A stretch of 64,000 bases of DNA from the NCBI RefSeq assembly GCF_008830225.1, contig NZ_WAIE01000004.1, positions 271,691 through 335,690 on the forward strand, written 5' to 3'. Under the pieces are notes generated by a model. It searched no databases. It saw only the letters and a list, made by a program, of their open reading frames with translations, and had not been told where the DNA came from. Origin of the DNA: Pseudodesulfovibrio senegalensis. Lineage in GTDB: Bacteria > Desulfobacterota > Desulfovibrionia > Desulfovibrionales > Desulfovibrionaceae. The translations under genes were made by a program, and so were the position numbers. Each line of letters opens with the position of its first letter. Position 1 is the first letter of the stretch. Shown piece by piece: positions 1 through 9,315 of the stretch.

Positions 1-62
1 GCGATCTGGCAGCCCCGGCACGCAGTGCATCGGGATGTATCAATCAGAATCGTTTTCGGCAT
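1..62 (-). CDS. fdhB: formate dehydrogenase iron-sulfur subunit, N-terminus only (runs off window)
   Basis: Only the first 20 codons are inside the window, starting at the ATG read leftward from 62. They give MPKTILIDTSRCTACRGC, nearly identical to the start of the complete FdhB at 3809-4549, including the first cysteines of the first [4Fe-4S] motif (CxxCxxC). It lies 16 bases after the stop of the Cys-type FdhA, so the two form an fdhAB operon. Inference: it passes electrons from FdhA to periplasmic cytochrome c. The rest of the gene cannot be judged from here. Confidence 0.9.
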   Translation of the reverse strand, partial: MPKTILIDTSRCTACRGCQI

Positions 63-78
63 GATGTTCTCCTCTTTT

Positions 79-3000
79 CTAAGGGGTTGCCAGTTCGGTG
101 AGCTTTTCGGCCTTGCGCACGTTCACGCAGCAGGCCTTGTATTCCGGGATGGTGGTGTTGGGGTCGCCCACCGACGGCGTGAGCCTGTTGGTGGAGTCGC
201 CGCAGCCCGGAGTGGTCCAGCCGAAGCAGTACGGCATGCCGATTTCATGGATGATGCGGCCCTGCACCTTGAGCGGGCGCATGCGCACCGTGACCATGGC
301 CACGGCTTCCACGCGTCCCCGGATGCTTTCCACGATGATGCCGTCACCGTTTTTGATGCCCTTTTCCTTGGCCAGTTCCGGGCTCATTTCCACGTAGAGC
401 TGCGGTTCCGCTTCCAGCAGGTTGGGCACGTTGCGGGTTTCGCCGCCGCCGCACCAGTGTTCGGTGAGGCTGTAGGTGGTCAGCACGATGGGGTAGTTGG
501 GGTCTGCGGGTTTGGCCAGCACGTCCGGCGCGCTGGTCACGAACTTGTAGCAGGGGCTGTGCAGCTGCTTGGAGAACAGGTTCGTGCTCACCGGGGTTTC
601 GGCGGGTTCGTAATGTTCGGGGAACGGGCCGTCCTGCCTGCCCGGGCCGAAGAGGTGCCCACGGCCGTGCGGGTGCATGATGAAGGGCAGCTTGCCCTTG
701 CCCGTTGCCAGTGGCGGCCATCCGCCGTCGGGCACGTCGCCGATCCACTTGCCGTTCTTCCATTCGATGACGGCCTTGTCCGGGTTGAAGGGCTTGCCGT
801 TCTTGTCCACGGAGGCGCGGTTGTAGAGGATGCGCCGGTTCACGGGCCAGCACCACGACCAGTTGGGATACAGCCCGATCTTGGCCTGCATCTTGGTCTG
901 GGAGGCATCGCGTTTCAGGGACTTGTTGCCCTCTTCCTCGGTCCAGCTGCCTGCATAGAGCCAGTTCAGGCTGGACGTGGAACCGTCGTCGGCAAGGGCC
1001 ACGAACGTGGGAACCTGCTGTCCTTTCTTGTATTTCTTGCCCTTGTACACGGAGTCGCGGGTAAAGCGTCCGTTGATGCGCTGGCACAGGTCCTCGGGAT
1101 CATACGTTTCGGGCCAGTCCATCTGCAGCACCGGATCGGGGTATGTTCCGCCGTCCTTTTTGTACATTGCGCGCACCGCGTTCATGATGGGCACGTACAT
1201 TTCGCCGAAGGGCCGGGCCTTGAACTGCGGGGCCACACACTCTCCGTGCCAGAGCAGCCAGCGTCCCGAGTTGGTCACGGAGCCGCTCTTTTCCAGCCGG
1301 TGGGCCGAGGGCAGCAGGAAGAACTCGGTCTTGATTTTCTTGGGGTCCGCGCCCGGGCGGTGCCAGTTTTCCGTGGTCTCGGAGTTGTGCAGTTCGGCGC
1401 AGACCACCCAGTCGAGGTTGTCCATGGCCTTGCGGATCTTGTTGGTGTTGGGCACGCTGTTCATGGGGTTCAGGCCCATGAAGAAGCCGCCGGTGACGTT
1501 GCCGCGATACATGCGGTCGAACAGGAACAGGTAGGAGTAGTCCTCGTTCTTTTCGACCTTGGGCAGCATCCCGTAGCCAAAGCCGTTTTTGGCCGTGGCA
1601 TTTTCACCGAACCAGGCCTTGAGCAGGCTGGCAAAGTATTGGGGCTTGTGCTGCCACCAGTTTGCGGATTCCGGATCGTTGCTGATGGGGGTGTTGGCCT
1701 TGTTGTATTGGTCGTAGGTCTGCCACTGCGCCTGCGGCATGGCCATGTATCCGGGCAGGATGTGGTAGAGCATGGCGTGGTCCGTGGAACCCTGCACGTT
1801 GGGCTCGCCGCGCAGGGCGTTGATGCCGCCGCCCGCGATGCCGATATTGCCCAGCAACAGCTGGATGATGCCCGAGGTGCGGATGTTCTGCACCCCCACG
1901 GTGTGCTGGGTCCAGCCCAGTGCATAGAGGATGGTGCCTGCCTTGGTGCCCGTGCCCGTGGCCGTGTAGGCCTTGTACACGCGCAGCAGGGTTTCCTCGG
2001 GCACGCCGGTGGTGGCTGAGACCTTGTCCAGCGTATAGCGGGAATAGTGCTTTTTCAGCAGCTGGAACACGCAGCGGGGATGCTTGAGGTTCTTGTCCCG
2101 CTTGGGAACGCCCCTGGAGTCCATCTCCAGATCCCATTTGCTCTTGTCGTACCGTCTGGTCTTGGGGTCGTAGCCCGTGAACAGGCCGTCCTTGAACCCG
2201 AACTCCTTGCCCACGATGAGCGAGGCGTTGGTGTAGTCGACCACGTAGTCCCTGAAGTATTTTTCGTTGTCGATGATGTATTTGATCATGCCGCCCAAAA
2301 AGGCGATGTCCGTGCCCGAGCGAAGGGGTACGTGGAAGTCGGCGCGGGCCGAGGTGCGCGAGAATTTCGGGTCCACGTGCATGACCGTGGCTCCCTTGTC
2401 CTTGGCCCGCAGCACCCACTTGAACGAAATGGGATGGTGCTCGGCCGCGTTGGAGCCCATGATCAGGATGGAGTCGGCGTTTTTGATGTCGATCCAGTGG
2501 TTGGTCATGGCGCCCCGGCCAAAGGACTCGCCGAGCGCGGAAACCGTGGAGCTGTGGCAGACGCGGGCCTGGTGGTCCATATGCACGATGCCCAGGGCGC
2601 GCGCGAACTGGTGCGTCAGGGCGCACTCCTCGTTGCTGGCGTGGGAGGTGCCCAGCAGGAACATGGATTCAATGCGGTTGACGGTCTGGCCCTTGGCGTT
2701 CTTGGCGATGAATTCCTTGTCGCGGGTTTCCTTGACGCGCTTGGCGATGCGCCCGATGATCCAGTCCCAGCTCTTTTCTTCCCACTTGTCGCTGTAGGGC
2801 GCGCGGTACATGGGCTTTTGCACCCGGTGGTCGCAGGTGGTCATGGAGAACATGGCCGCGCCCTTGGCGCACAGAGCTCCCTCGTTGACGGGATAATCCG
2901 GGTCGCCTTCCACGTTCACCAGTTTGCCGTTCTTTTCATAGCCGATGGCGAAACAGCTCACCGAGCAGAACGGGCAGACCGTGAAAACTTCTCTGGCTCC

Positions 3001-3123
3001 GTCGATCTTCAGCCCGTCCGCATACGCCTTGACCGGCGTGAGGTTCACGCCGAGTTGGGCCAGCGAAAGACACGCTGCCGACGAGCCTGCGAGCTTCAGA
3101 AAGCTCCGGCGGTTACATTTCAT
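79..3123 (-). CDS. fdhA: formate dehydrogenase catalytic subunit, Cys form
   Basis: A molybdopterin (bis-MGD) formate dehydrogenase large subunit of 1014 residues that oxidises formate to CO2 in the periplasm. The start was set at 3123 because an AAGGAGG site precedes it and a Tat signal (NRRSFLKLAGSSAA) follows at once; an upstream in-frame extension to 3207 has neither. A [4Fe-4S] motif (CPFCSVSC, then CAKG) lies near residues 50-90. The catalytic position, residue 189 (codon 2557-2559, TGC), is cysteine in the context QARVCHSS, where the paralog at 4598-7639 has UGA. The two proteins are otherwise near-identical over most of their length, which points to a fairly recent duplication or gene conversion. 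It is followed at once by fdhB. Confidence 0.95.
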   Translation of the reverse strand: MKCNRRSFLKLAGSSAACLSLAQLGVNLTPVKAYADGLKIDGAREVFTVCPFCSVSCFAIGYEKNGKLVNVEGDPDYPVNEGALCAKGAAMFSMTTCDHRVQKPMYRAPYSDKWEEKSWDWIIGRIAKRVKETRDKEFIAKNAKGQTVNRIESMFLLGTSHASNEECALTHQFARALGIVHMDHQARVCHSSTVSALGESFGRGAMTNHWIDIKNADSILIMGSNAAEHHPISFKWVLRAKDKGATVMHVDPKFSRTSARADFHVPLRSGTDIAFLGGMIKYIIDNEKYFRDYVVDYTNASLIVGKEFGFKDGLFTGYDPKTRRYDKSKWDLEMDSRGVPKRDKNLKHPRCVFQLLKKHYSRYTLDKVSATTGVPEETLLRVYKAYTATGTGTKAGTILYALGWTQHTVGVQNIRTSGIIQLLLGNIGIAGGGINALRGEPNVQGSTDHAMLYHILPGYMAMPQAQWQTYDQYNKANTPISNDPESANWWQHKPQYFASLLKAWFGENATAKNGFGYGMLPKVEKNEDYSYLFLFDRMYRGNVTGGFFMGLNPMNSVPNTNKIRKAMDNLDWVVCAELHNSETTENWHRPGADPKKIKTEFFLLPSAHRLEKSGSVTNSGRWLLWHGECVAPQFKARPFGEMYVPIMNAVRAMYKKDGGTYPDPVLQMDWPETYDPEDLCQRINGRFTRDSVYKGKKYKKGQQVPTFVALADDGSTSSLNWLYAGSWTEEEGNKSLKRDASQTKMQAKIGLYPNWSWCWPVNRRILYNRASVDKNGKPFNPDKAVIEWKNGKWIGDVPDGGWPPLATGKGKLPFIMHPHGRGHLFGPGRQDGPFPEHYEPAETPVSTNLFSKQLHSPCYKFVTSAPDVLAKPADPNYPIVLTTYSLTEHWCGGGETRNVPNLLEAEPQLYVEMSPELAKEKGIKNGDGIIVESIRGRVEAVAMVTVRMRPLKVQGRIIHEIGMPYCFGWTTPGCGDSTNRLTPSVGDPNTTIPEYKACCVNVRKAEKLTELATP

Positions 3124-3184
3124 GAAAGCCTCCTTGTTGGTGCGAAACGTTGCATGCCGCTGGTCCGGCACGAATTCCAGAGAC

Positions 3185-3234
3185 TTTATGATGACATTAA
3201 ACCTCATGATTTCAACGTGTTAATTTTAGCACGG
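3185..3234 (-). promoter_or_regulatory. promoter and palindromic operator of the Cys-type fdhAB operon
   Basis: Reading leftward, an ACGTGTT-N6 half-site with an imperfect partner (AGCACGG, 5 of 7 match to the ideal arm) covers 3215-3234. It abuts a -35-like TTGAAA (3210-3215) and a weak -10 (TCATAA or CATAAA, 3185-3191). The same arrangement stands at nearly the same distance before the Sec-type fdhA (7716-7762). The factor that binds is unknown. Confidence 0.5.
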
Positions 3235-3732
3235 GCGGGAACTCGGGCCGTTTTTTTGCTCGGCGGATGCACTGGTTTTTCGCATCGTTAGCGCGGCTGC
3301 GCGCTCTGTTGGCAAAGAGAAAAGCAGCGGACCGGGCAGGGCACGCATGGGCCGTGCGTCACAACAGACAGGGAAAGACAGCGTGTTACTTTTGCTGCTT
3401 TTTTGCCGATGTCGTGTGTGTTTGATTTGAATCGTGATGCTTTTTTTTCGAAAAATGTGTTCGGTCAATCCGGAAATCATGGGCGAAGCCCAGAAAACGG
3501 CGGTCCGCGCTCTGGGATTCAGGCGCGGTTATTGGTTGGGGCAGATCAGCGATTGCGCGTGCAAGATGATGGTTTTGTTGGTGTTTTCAGTAGCGCACGA
3601 CAAAGCGTCCGTTTCTGGAACGGTGGTGTGTAGTCTGCGTGCGCCACAAGGCAAAACAGTGCGCGCACGCAAACAACACACCTGTGTTCAACAGGCGCGT
3701 AAGGAAAGACTTCCTCAGGATCTGGCACCACG
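3235..3732. other. intergenic region between fdhB and the Cys-type fdhA
   Basis: About 500 bases without a credible gene; the open frames here lack ribosome sites and family features. It separates the two fdhAB units, so each probably has its own promoter. No RNA structure was recognised with confidence. Confidence 0.5.
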
Positions 3733-3791
3733 TCTGTTCAGAGGCGGGCCGCCCGCCGTAGCGGGCGGCCCTGTCGGGTGGACTGAACAGA
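3733..3791 (-). terminator. long hairpin after the Sec-type fdhAB operon
   Basis: An 11-base-pair GC stem (3746-3756 with 3761-3771, loop CGTA) sits inside a second pair of complementary arms (TCTGTTCA 3733-3740 with TGAACAGA 3784-3791). It lies 18 bases beyond the fdhB stop. There is no T-run, so termination may be partial or factor-assisted. Confidence 0.6.
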
Positions 3792-3808
3792 GGTGTCCTG
3801 TTCTTCGG

Positions 3809-4549
3809 CTATGCGCGTTCGGTCATTCGGGTGAACGGCCGCGCGAGTTTGGCCAGGAACTGCTTGCGGTCCATGCCTGTTCCGGCCGCCGAAGCGACCG
3901 CGAACTCATGGTAGTTCTCTGGCTTGTCGATGAGCAGGTAGATGACGTTGACATCCTCGGGGTCGGCCAGCGTCGCGTCCGGATAGCTCTTCTTGGCCAG
4001 GGCCAGACGCTCGTCGGCCAGCTTGAGCATTTCCTCCCGGTCACCGAACATCATGGTACCCGTGGGGCAGGCCTTGACGCAGGCCGGGAGCATGCCGCTG
4101 TGGATGCGGTCATTGCACATGGTGCATTTGGACATGAGTCCGGTGGCTTCGTCGCGCCGGGGAATGTTGTAGGGGCAGGCGTCGCGGATTTCCTCGAACA
4201 CCTCCTTGGTGAATTCCCGGGTCTTGTCCGTGAACAACACGGCACCGGTCTTTTCGTCCTTGAGGATGGCGCCTTCCATATACATGTCGGCGGTTTCCTT
4301 GCAGGGCGCCACTTCGCAGTGGCGGCACTGGTCCGGGAAGAAGTTCCAGCGGACCTTGCCGTTGTCCAGATGCTCGTGGAAGCGCACCAGCTTGTAGTTG
4401 TTGGGGTTCAGGTCCTGCGGATTCTGGTGGCTGCCCCAGCCCACTTGCGTGGTCTTGTTGGCGGGCAGCTCGTGCCATTCCTTGCAGGCTATCTGACAGC
4501 CTCGGCACGCCGTGCAGCGTGATGTGTCTACCAGAAACGTCTTGGGCAT
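3809..4549 (-). CDS. fdhB: formate dehydrogenase iron-sulfur (beta) subunit
   Basis: A 246-residue ferredoxin-type subunit carrying electrons from FdhA to soluble cytochromes. The start at 4549 follows AAGGAG and gives MPKTFLVDTSRCTACRGC; the in-frame codons back to 4597 have no such support. Cysteine groups typical of four [4Fe-4S] clusters are visible (CTACRGCQIAC, CRHCEVAPC, a central CP motif, CTMC plus CVKACPTG). The C-terminus has no membrane helix, as expected for the soluble periplasmic FdhAB type rather than membrane-bound FdnGHI. It probably crosses the membrane bound to the Tat substrate FdhA, since it has no signal of its own. It lies 48 bases after the Sec-type fdhA. Confidence 0.95.
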   Translation of the reverse strand: MPKTFLVDTSRCTACRGCQIACKEWHELPANKTTQVGWGSHQNPQDLNPNNYKLVRFHEHLDNGKVRWNFFPDQCRHCEVAPCKETADMYMEGAILKDEKTGAVLFTDKTREFTKEVFEEIRDACPYNIPRRDEATGLMSKCTMCNDRIHSGMLPACVKACPTGTMMFGDREEMLKLADERLALAKKSYPDATLADPEDVNVIYLLIDKPENYHEFAVASAAGTGMDRKQFLAKLARPFTRMTERA

Positions 4550-4597
4550 GATGATCTCCTTGAATCCGGGCGGGGATTTCCCCGCCCGGTTTGCCAT

Positions 4598-7500
4598 TTA
4601 GGTTGCCAGCTCGGTGAGCTTTTCGGCCTTGCGGATGTTCACGCAGCACGCCTTGAATTCCGGGATGGTGGTGTTGGGGTCGCCCACCGACGGCGTAAGC
4701 CTGTTGGTGGAGTCGCCGCTTCCCGGAGTGGTCCAGCCGAAGCAGAAGGGCATGCCTATTTCGTGGATGATCCGGCCGTGAACCCTGAGAGGGCGCATGC
4801 GGATGGTGACCATAGCTATGGCTTCCACCCGGCCGCGCACGCTCTCGACAATCACGCCGTCGCCGTTCTTGATTCCCTTTTCCTTGGCCAGTTCCGGGCT
4901 CATCTCCACATAGAGCTGCGGCTCGGCTTCCAGCAGGTTGGGGATGTTTCTGGTTTCACCGCCGCCGCACCAGTGTTCGGTGAGGCTGTAGGTGGTCAGC
5001 ACGATGGGGTACTTGGGGTTCGCGGGCGGCGACAGCTTGTCCATGTCGCTGTCCACGAACTTGTAGCAGGGGCTGTTGAGCTGGCCGGAGAACAGGTTGC
5101 TATTGACCGGCGTTTCAACGGGCTCGTAGTGCTCGGAGAACGGTCCGTCAGCCCTGCCCGGGCCATAGAGCTGGCCCATGCCGTGCTTGTGCATGATGAA
5201 GGGCAGCTTGCCCTTGCCCGTTGCCAGTGGCGGCCATCCGCCATCGGGCACGTCGCCGACCCACTTGCCGTTCTTCCATTCGATGACGGCCTTTTCCGGG
5301 TTGTAGGACTTGCCGTTGAGGTCCACCGAGGCACGGTTGTAGAGGATGCGCCGGTTCACGGGCCAGCACCACGCCCAGTTGGGATACAGGCCGATCTTGG
5401 CCTGCATGGCGGTCTGCTTGGTGCTGCGACGCTTGGCCTTGTTGCCGTCCTCGTCGGTGTAGCTGCCCGCGTACAGCCAGTTCAGGCTGGACGTGGAACC
5501 ATCGTCGGTCAGGGCCGTGAACGAAGGCACCTGCTGGCCCTTCTTGTACTTCTTGCCCTTGATGACCGTGTCTCTGGTGAAGTAGCCGTTGATCTCGGCG
5601 CACAGCTTTTCGGGGTCGTACTTTTCAGGCCAGTTCAGCTTGGTCACGGCCTCGGGGAGTGTGCCGCCTTCCTTGTTGTACAAGGCGCGCACGCGGTTCA
5701 TGATGCCCACGAACATGTCGCCGAAGGGCCGGGCCTCGAACGCGGGTTTCACGCACTGGTGGTGCCAGAGCAGCCAGCGTCCCGAGTTGGTCACGGAGCC
5801 GTCCTTTTCCAGGCGATGGGCCGAAGGCAGCAGGAAGACTTCCGTCTTGATCTTCTTGGGGTCCGCGCCCGGGCGGTGCCAGTTGTCCGTGGTCTCGGAA
5901 TGGTGCAGTTCGCTGGTCACGAGCCAGTCGAGGTTGTCCAGCGCCTTTCTGAGCTTGTTGGTGTTGGGCACGCTGTTCATGGGGTTCAGCCCGATGATGA
6001 TGCCGCCGCGGATCTTGTTGTTGTACATGCGGTCGAAGAGGTAGAGGTACGAATAGTCCTCGTCCTTTTCGATCTTGGGCAGCAGCTCGTAGCAGAAGCC
6101 GTTTTCCTTGGTGGCGTTTTCGCCGTACCAGGCCTTGAGCAGGCTGGCGAAGTACTTGGGCTTGTGCTGCCACCAGTTGGCCGACTGCGGGTCGCTGCTG
6201 ACCGGGGTGTTGGCCTTGTTGTACTGCTCGTAGGTCTGCCACTCGTTGTGGGGCATGGCCATATAGCCCGGGATGATGTGGTAGAGCAGGGTGTGGTCCG
6301 TGGACCCCTGCACGTTGGGCTCGCCGCGCAGCGCGTTGATGCCGCCGCCGGCCACGCCGATGTTGCCCAGCAGCAGCTGGATGATGCCTGCGGAACGGAT
6401 GTTCTGCACGCCCACGGTGTGCTGGGTCCAGCCCAGTGCGTACATCACGGTGCCGGCCTTGTCGCCGCGTCCGGTCGCCGAGAATGTCTTGTACACGCGC
6501 AGCAGGTCTTCGGGGGCCACGCCCGTGGTGGCGGAGACCTTGTCCAGCGTGTAGCGCGAGTAGTGTTTTTTCAGCAGCTGGAACACGCAGCGGGGATGCT
6601 TGAGGCTCTTGTCCCGCTTGGGAACGCCCTTGGAATCCAGCTCCAGGTTCCACTTGCTCTTGTCGTATTTTCTGGTTTTGGGATCATAGCCCGCGAACAG
6701 GCCGTCCTTGAATCCGAATTCCTTGCCCACGATGAGCGAGGCGTTGGTGTACTCCACCACGTACTGCTTGAAGAAGCGGTCGTTGTCGATGATGTACTTG
6801 ATCATGCCACCCAGAAAAGCGATGTCCGTGCCCGAACGGAGGGGGACATGGAAATCCGAGCGGGCCGACGTGCGCGAGAACTTCGGGTCCACGTGCATTA
6901 CCGTGGCGCCCTTGTCCTTGGCCTTGAGTACCCACTTGAATGAAATCGGGTGGTGTTCGGCAGCATTGCTGCCCATTATGAGGATGGAATCGGCATTCTT
7001 GATGTCGATCCAGTGGTTGGTCATCGCACCGCGTCCGAACGACTCTCCCAGAGCCGCAACTGTGGCGCTGTGTCAGATACGGGCCTGGTGGTCCATGTGG
7101 ACGACGCCCAGGCTTCTCATGGCTTGATGCGCGAGCGCGCACTCTTCGTTGCCCGCGTGGGAGGTGCCCAGCAGGAACATGGATTCGAGACGGTTGACCG
7201 TGTCACCCTTCTCATTCTTGAGGATGATGTCCTTGTCGCGGGTGTCCTTGATGCGCCGCGCTATGCGGTCCATCACCCAGTCCCAGCTCTTTTCTTCCCA
7301 CTTGTCGCTGTAGGGAGCGCGGTACATGGGTTTCTTGAGCCTGTGGTGGCTGGTGGTCATGCTCAGCATGGCCGCGCCCTTGGCGCACAGGGAACCTTCG
7401 TTAATGGGGTAGTCCGGGTCGCCTTCCGTGCCCACGAGCTTGTCGCCCTTCACATAGCCTATGATGTGGCAGCTCACCGAGCAGAACGGACAGACCGTGA

Positions 7501-7639
7501 TCACTTCCCTTGCCCCGTCGATCTTCAGACCGGCGGCGTACGCCTTGACCGGCGTGAGATTCACGCCGAGCTGGGCCAGGGAGAGACATGCTGCGGACGA
7601 GCCTGCGAGCTTCAGGAAGCTCCGGCGGTCACATTTCAT
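4598..7639 (-). CDS. fdhA: formate dehydrogenase catalytic subunit, selenocysteine form
   Basis: A 1013-residue molybdopterin formate dehydrogenase read through one in-frame TGA (7073-7075). A naive gene caller would give two pieces, 7639-7073 and 7024-4598. The TGA falls at residue 189 in the context QARI-U-HSAT, exactly where the paralog at 79-3123 has Cys and where the family's catalytic Sec/Cys sits. The Tat signal (DRRSFLKLAGSSAA) and the [4Fe-4S] motif (CPFCSVSC...CAKG) are intact. The start at 7639 follows an AAGGAGG site. Frame and similarity are continuous on both sides of the TGA, so a pseudogene is unlikely. It forms an operon with fdhB (3809-4549). Confidence 0.96.
7046..7075 (-). 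promoter_or_regulatory. Sec codon and weak SECIS-like hairpin in fdhA
   Basis: TGA at 7075-7073 is followed by a possible small stem (CCACAG with CTCTGG, one C-C mismatch) around a G-containing loop, at the position where bacterial fdh SECIS elements lie. The fold is weaker than those in the other two UGA genes. The Sec assignment rests mainly on the family position, not on this hairpin. Confidence 0.5.
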
Positions 7640-7715
7640 GAATGGCCTCCTTGGTTTGCGCAGGGCCTCGGGCCGCTGCGATATTGGGTTCAGCTAACAA
7701 TTTTCAGTGGCCTCC

Positions 7716-7762
7716 ATTATTGCACGCGCAGGTCTTTTTTCAACGTGTTAATTCAAACACGT
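7716..7762 (-). promoter_or_regulatory. promoter and perfect palindromic operator of the Sec-type fdhAB operon
   Basis: A perfect inverted repeat ACGTGTT-N6-AACACGT occupies 7743-7762. Its left edge touches a -35 TTGAAA (7738-7743), spaced 16 bases from a -10 AATAAT (7716-7721), all reading leftward toward fdhA. The remainder of the 7640-8010 gap up to the divergent binding-protein gene shows nothing else that I can support. Confidence 0.6.
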
Positions 7763-8010
7763 CAGGGTGTTTTCACCTGTTGTGCGCCCTGTTTGAAATG
7801 TGCTCTCCGCCCTTTGTTCATGCGGATTCTCCGCGTTTTGCGGTTCCGGTGATTTCGTGCGGCAAAGTGGGTCTTGCCAAGGATTCGACACCACATGGAA
7901 AGAGCAGGCGTCCGATGCCGTTGTGCGGGCAAGTGGGTGTTTCTTGTTTTTTTTGATGCGGGCACGTACCTTGGGCGAAATCATGGATTCATCCAGCCCG
8001 TGGAGGCGGC

Positions 8011-9315
8011 TTGAAGTACTTGCTTTCCATCCTTTTCGTCCTCGTATTCGCCTGTGGCGCCTGCGAACCCGTGGATAGAGACGACCTTTCCGCGCGCGAA
8101 ACGCCCGGCGTGAGCGACACCGAGATTCGCCTCGGGTCGTCGCTGGCCCTTTCCGGCCACGCCGGGTATCTGGGAACCCAGACCCTGCGCGGGGCCATGA
8201 GCTATATCCGCTATGTGAACGAATCCGGCGGCGTGCACGGACGTACCATCCGCGTGGTGGCTCGCGACGACGCCTATGATCCGCCCACTTGTCTGGCCAA
8301 CACACAGCAATTCATTCTCGGCGGCCGCGTGTTTGCCCTGTTCTGTTACGTGGGCACGCCCACCACCGTGAAGATACTGCCCATGGTGCAGGAGGCACGC
8401 ATTCCGCTGCTGGGCATGTTCACCGGGGCCAACGCCCTGCGCGAGCCGTTCAATCGCTACGTGGTCAACATCCGCGCCTCCTACTATCAGGAGACCGAGG
8501 CGGCCGTGCGGCATCTGGTGCAGGGCCTCGGCATTCGCGACATCGCGGTTTTTTATCAGTTCGACGCCTATGGGTTCGACGGGCTTGTGGGCACGGAGCT
8601 GGCGCTCAAGCAGTATGGACTGGAGCCTGTGGCGCGCGGTTCGTATATCCGGGGAACCCGTGACGTGGAGGAGGGGCTGAACAAGATTCTTCATTCCGGG
8701 GCCGAGGCCGTGGTCATGATCGGCACGTATGACGCCTGCGGCGAGTTCATCCACCGCTCGGTGGAACAGGATTACTGCCCGCTGTTTTACAACGTTTCAT
8801 TCGTGGGCGGCGAAGAACTGGCGCGCCGGGTGGCGGACACGGGCCAATGCGTGGTGGTCGTGTCGCAGGTGGTGCCGCCGCCGCAGACGTTTTCCACACA
8901 GGGTGGCGAGCCGGATTACGTGACTCTGCTCAAGCGCTACTATCCCAGTGAAGAGCCCAGCGACGTGGGGCTGGAAGGCTACCTGAACGCGCGCGTCATG
9001 GTGGAGGGGCTGCGCAAGGCGGGCCGCAAGCTCACGCGCATCGGGTTCATCCGCGCCATCGAGTCCCTTTCCGATTTTCCGCTGGGCCGTTCCCTGCGCG
9101 CCTCGTTCGGTCCCGACGACCATCAGGGCCTTGACCGGGTTTTCTTTGCCCGGCTGACCGGCGGACGCATGGAGCCTTTCCACGATTGGAGCGCGTTGGT
9201 GTCCAGACATGGGGCAGACTGTTCAGGCGCCGTCACGGGGGCCGGTCCCGTATCCGGAGTCGGTCGGGCGGGTGGCCCGGCAACGGAGACGCAGCCCGAC
9301 GGGGGCGGCACATGA
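8011..9315 (+). CDS. periplasmic branched-chain-amino-acid-type binding protein (sensor partner)
   Basis: A 434-residue periplasmic substrate-binding protein of the Peripla_BP_6 / LivJ type. It starts at TTG 8011 behind GGAGG, with a short hydrophobic leader ending in a possible lipobox (VFACGAC). Family features include the SLALSGHAGYLGTQTLRGA opening and the GGVHGRTIRVVARDD stretch. No permease or ATPase of an ABC importer lies nearby. Its stop overlaps the histidine kinase start by four bases (ATGA), so the two are translated together. Inference: it presents a small ligand, perhaps an amino or organic acid, to the kinase rather than to a transporter. The C-terminal roughly 40 residues are Gly/Pro-rich and unlike the family. 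Confidence 0.85.
   Translation: MKYLLSILFVLVFACGACEPVDRDDLSARETPGVSDTEIRLGSSLALSGHAGYLGTQTLRGAMSYIRYVNESGGVHGRTIRVVARDDAYDPPTCLANTQQFILGGRVFALFCYVGTPTTVKILPMVQEARIPLLGMFTGANALREPFNRYVVNIRASYYQETEAAVRHLVQGLGIRDIAVFYQFDAYGFDGLVGTELALKQYGLEPVARGSYIRGTRDVEEGLNKILHSGAEAVVMIGTYDACGEFIHRSVEQDYCPLFYNVSFVGGEELARRVADTGQCVVVVSQVVPPPQTFSTQGGEPDYVTLLKRYYPSEEPSDVGLEGYLNARVMVEGLRKAGRKLTRIGFIRAIESLSDFPLGRSLRASFGPDDHQGLDRVFFARLTGGRMEPFHDWSALVSRHGADCSGAVTGAGPVSGVGRAGGPATETQPDGGGT

Noticed and set aside
25..2019. Long rightward open frame (664 codons) opposite the Cys-type fdhA
   Set aside because: It is the antisense shadow of a well-supported fdhA gene, with no ribosome site or family features.
4763..6943. 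Long rightward open frame opposite the Sec-type fdhA
   Set aside because: Antisense shadow; composition follows the codon pattern of fdhA on the other strand.
7073..7075. In-frame stop making fdhA a pseudogene
   Set aside because: The stop is TGA at the known Sec position, with intact similarity on both sides.
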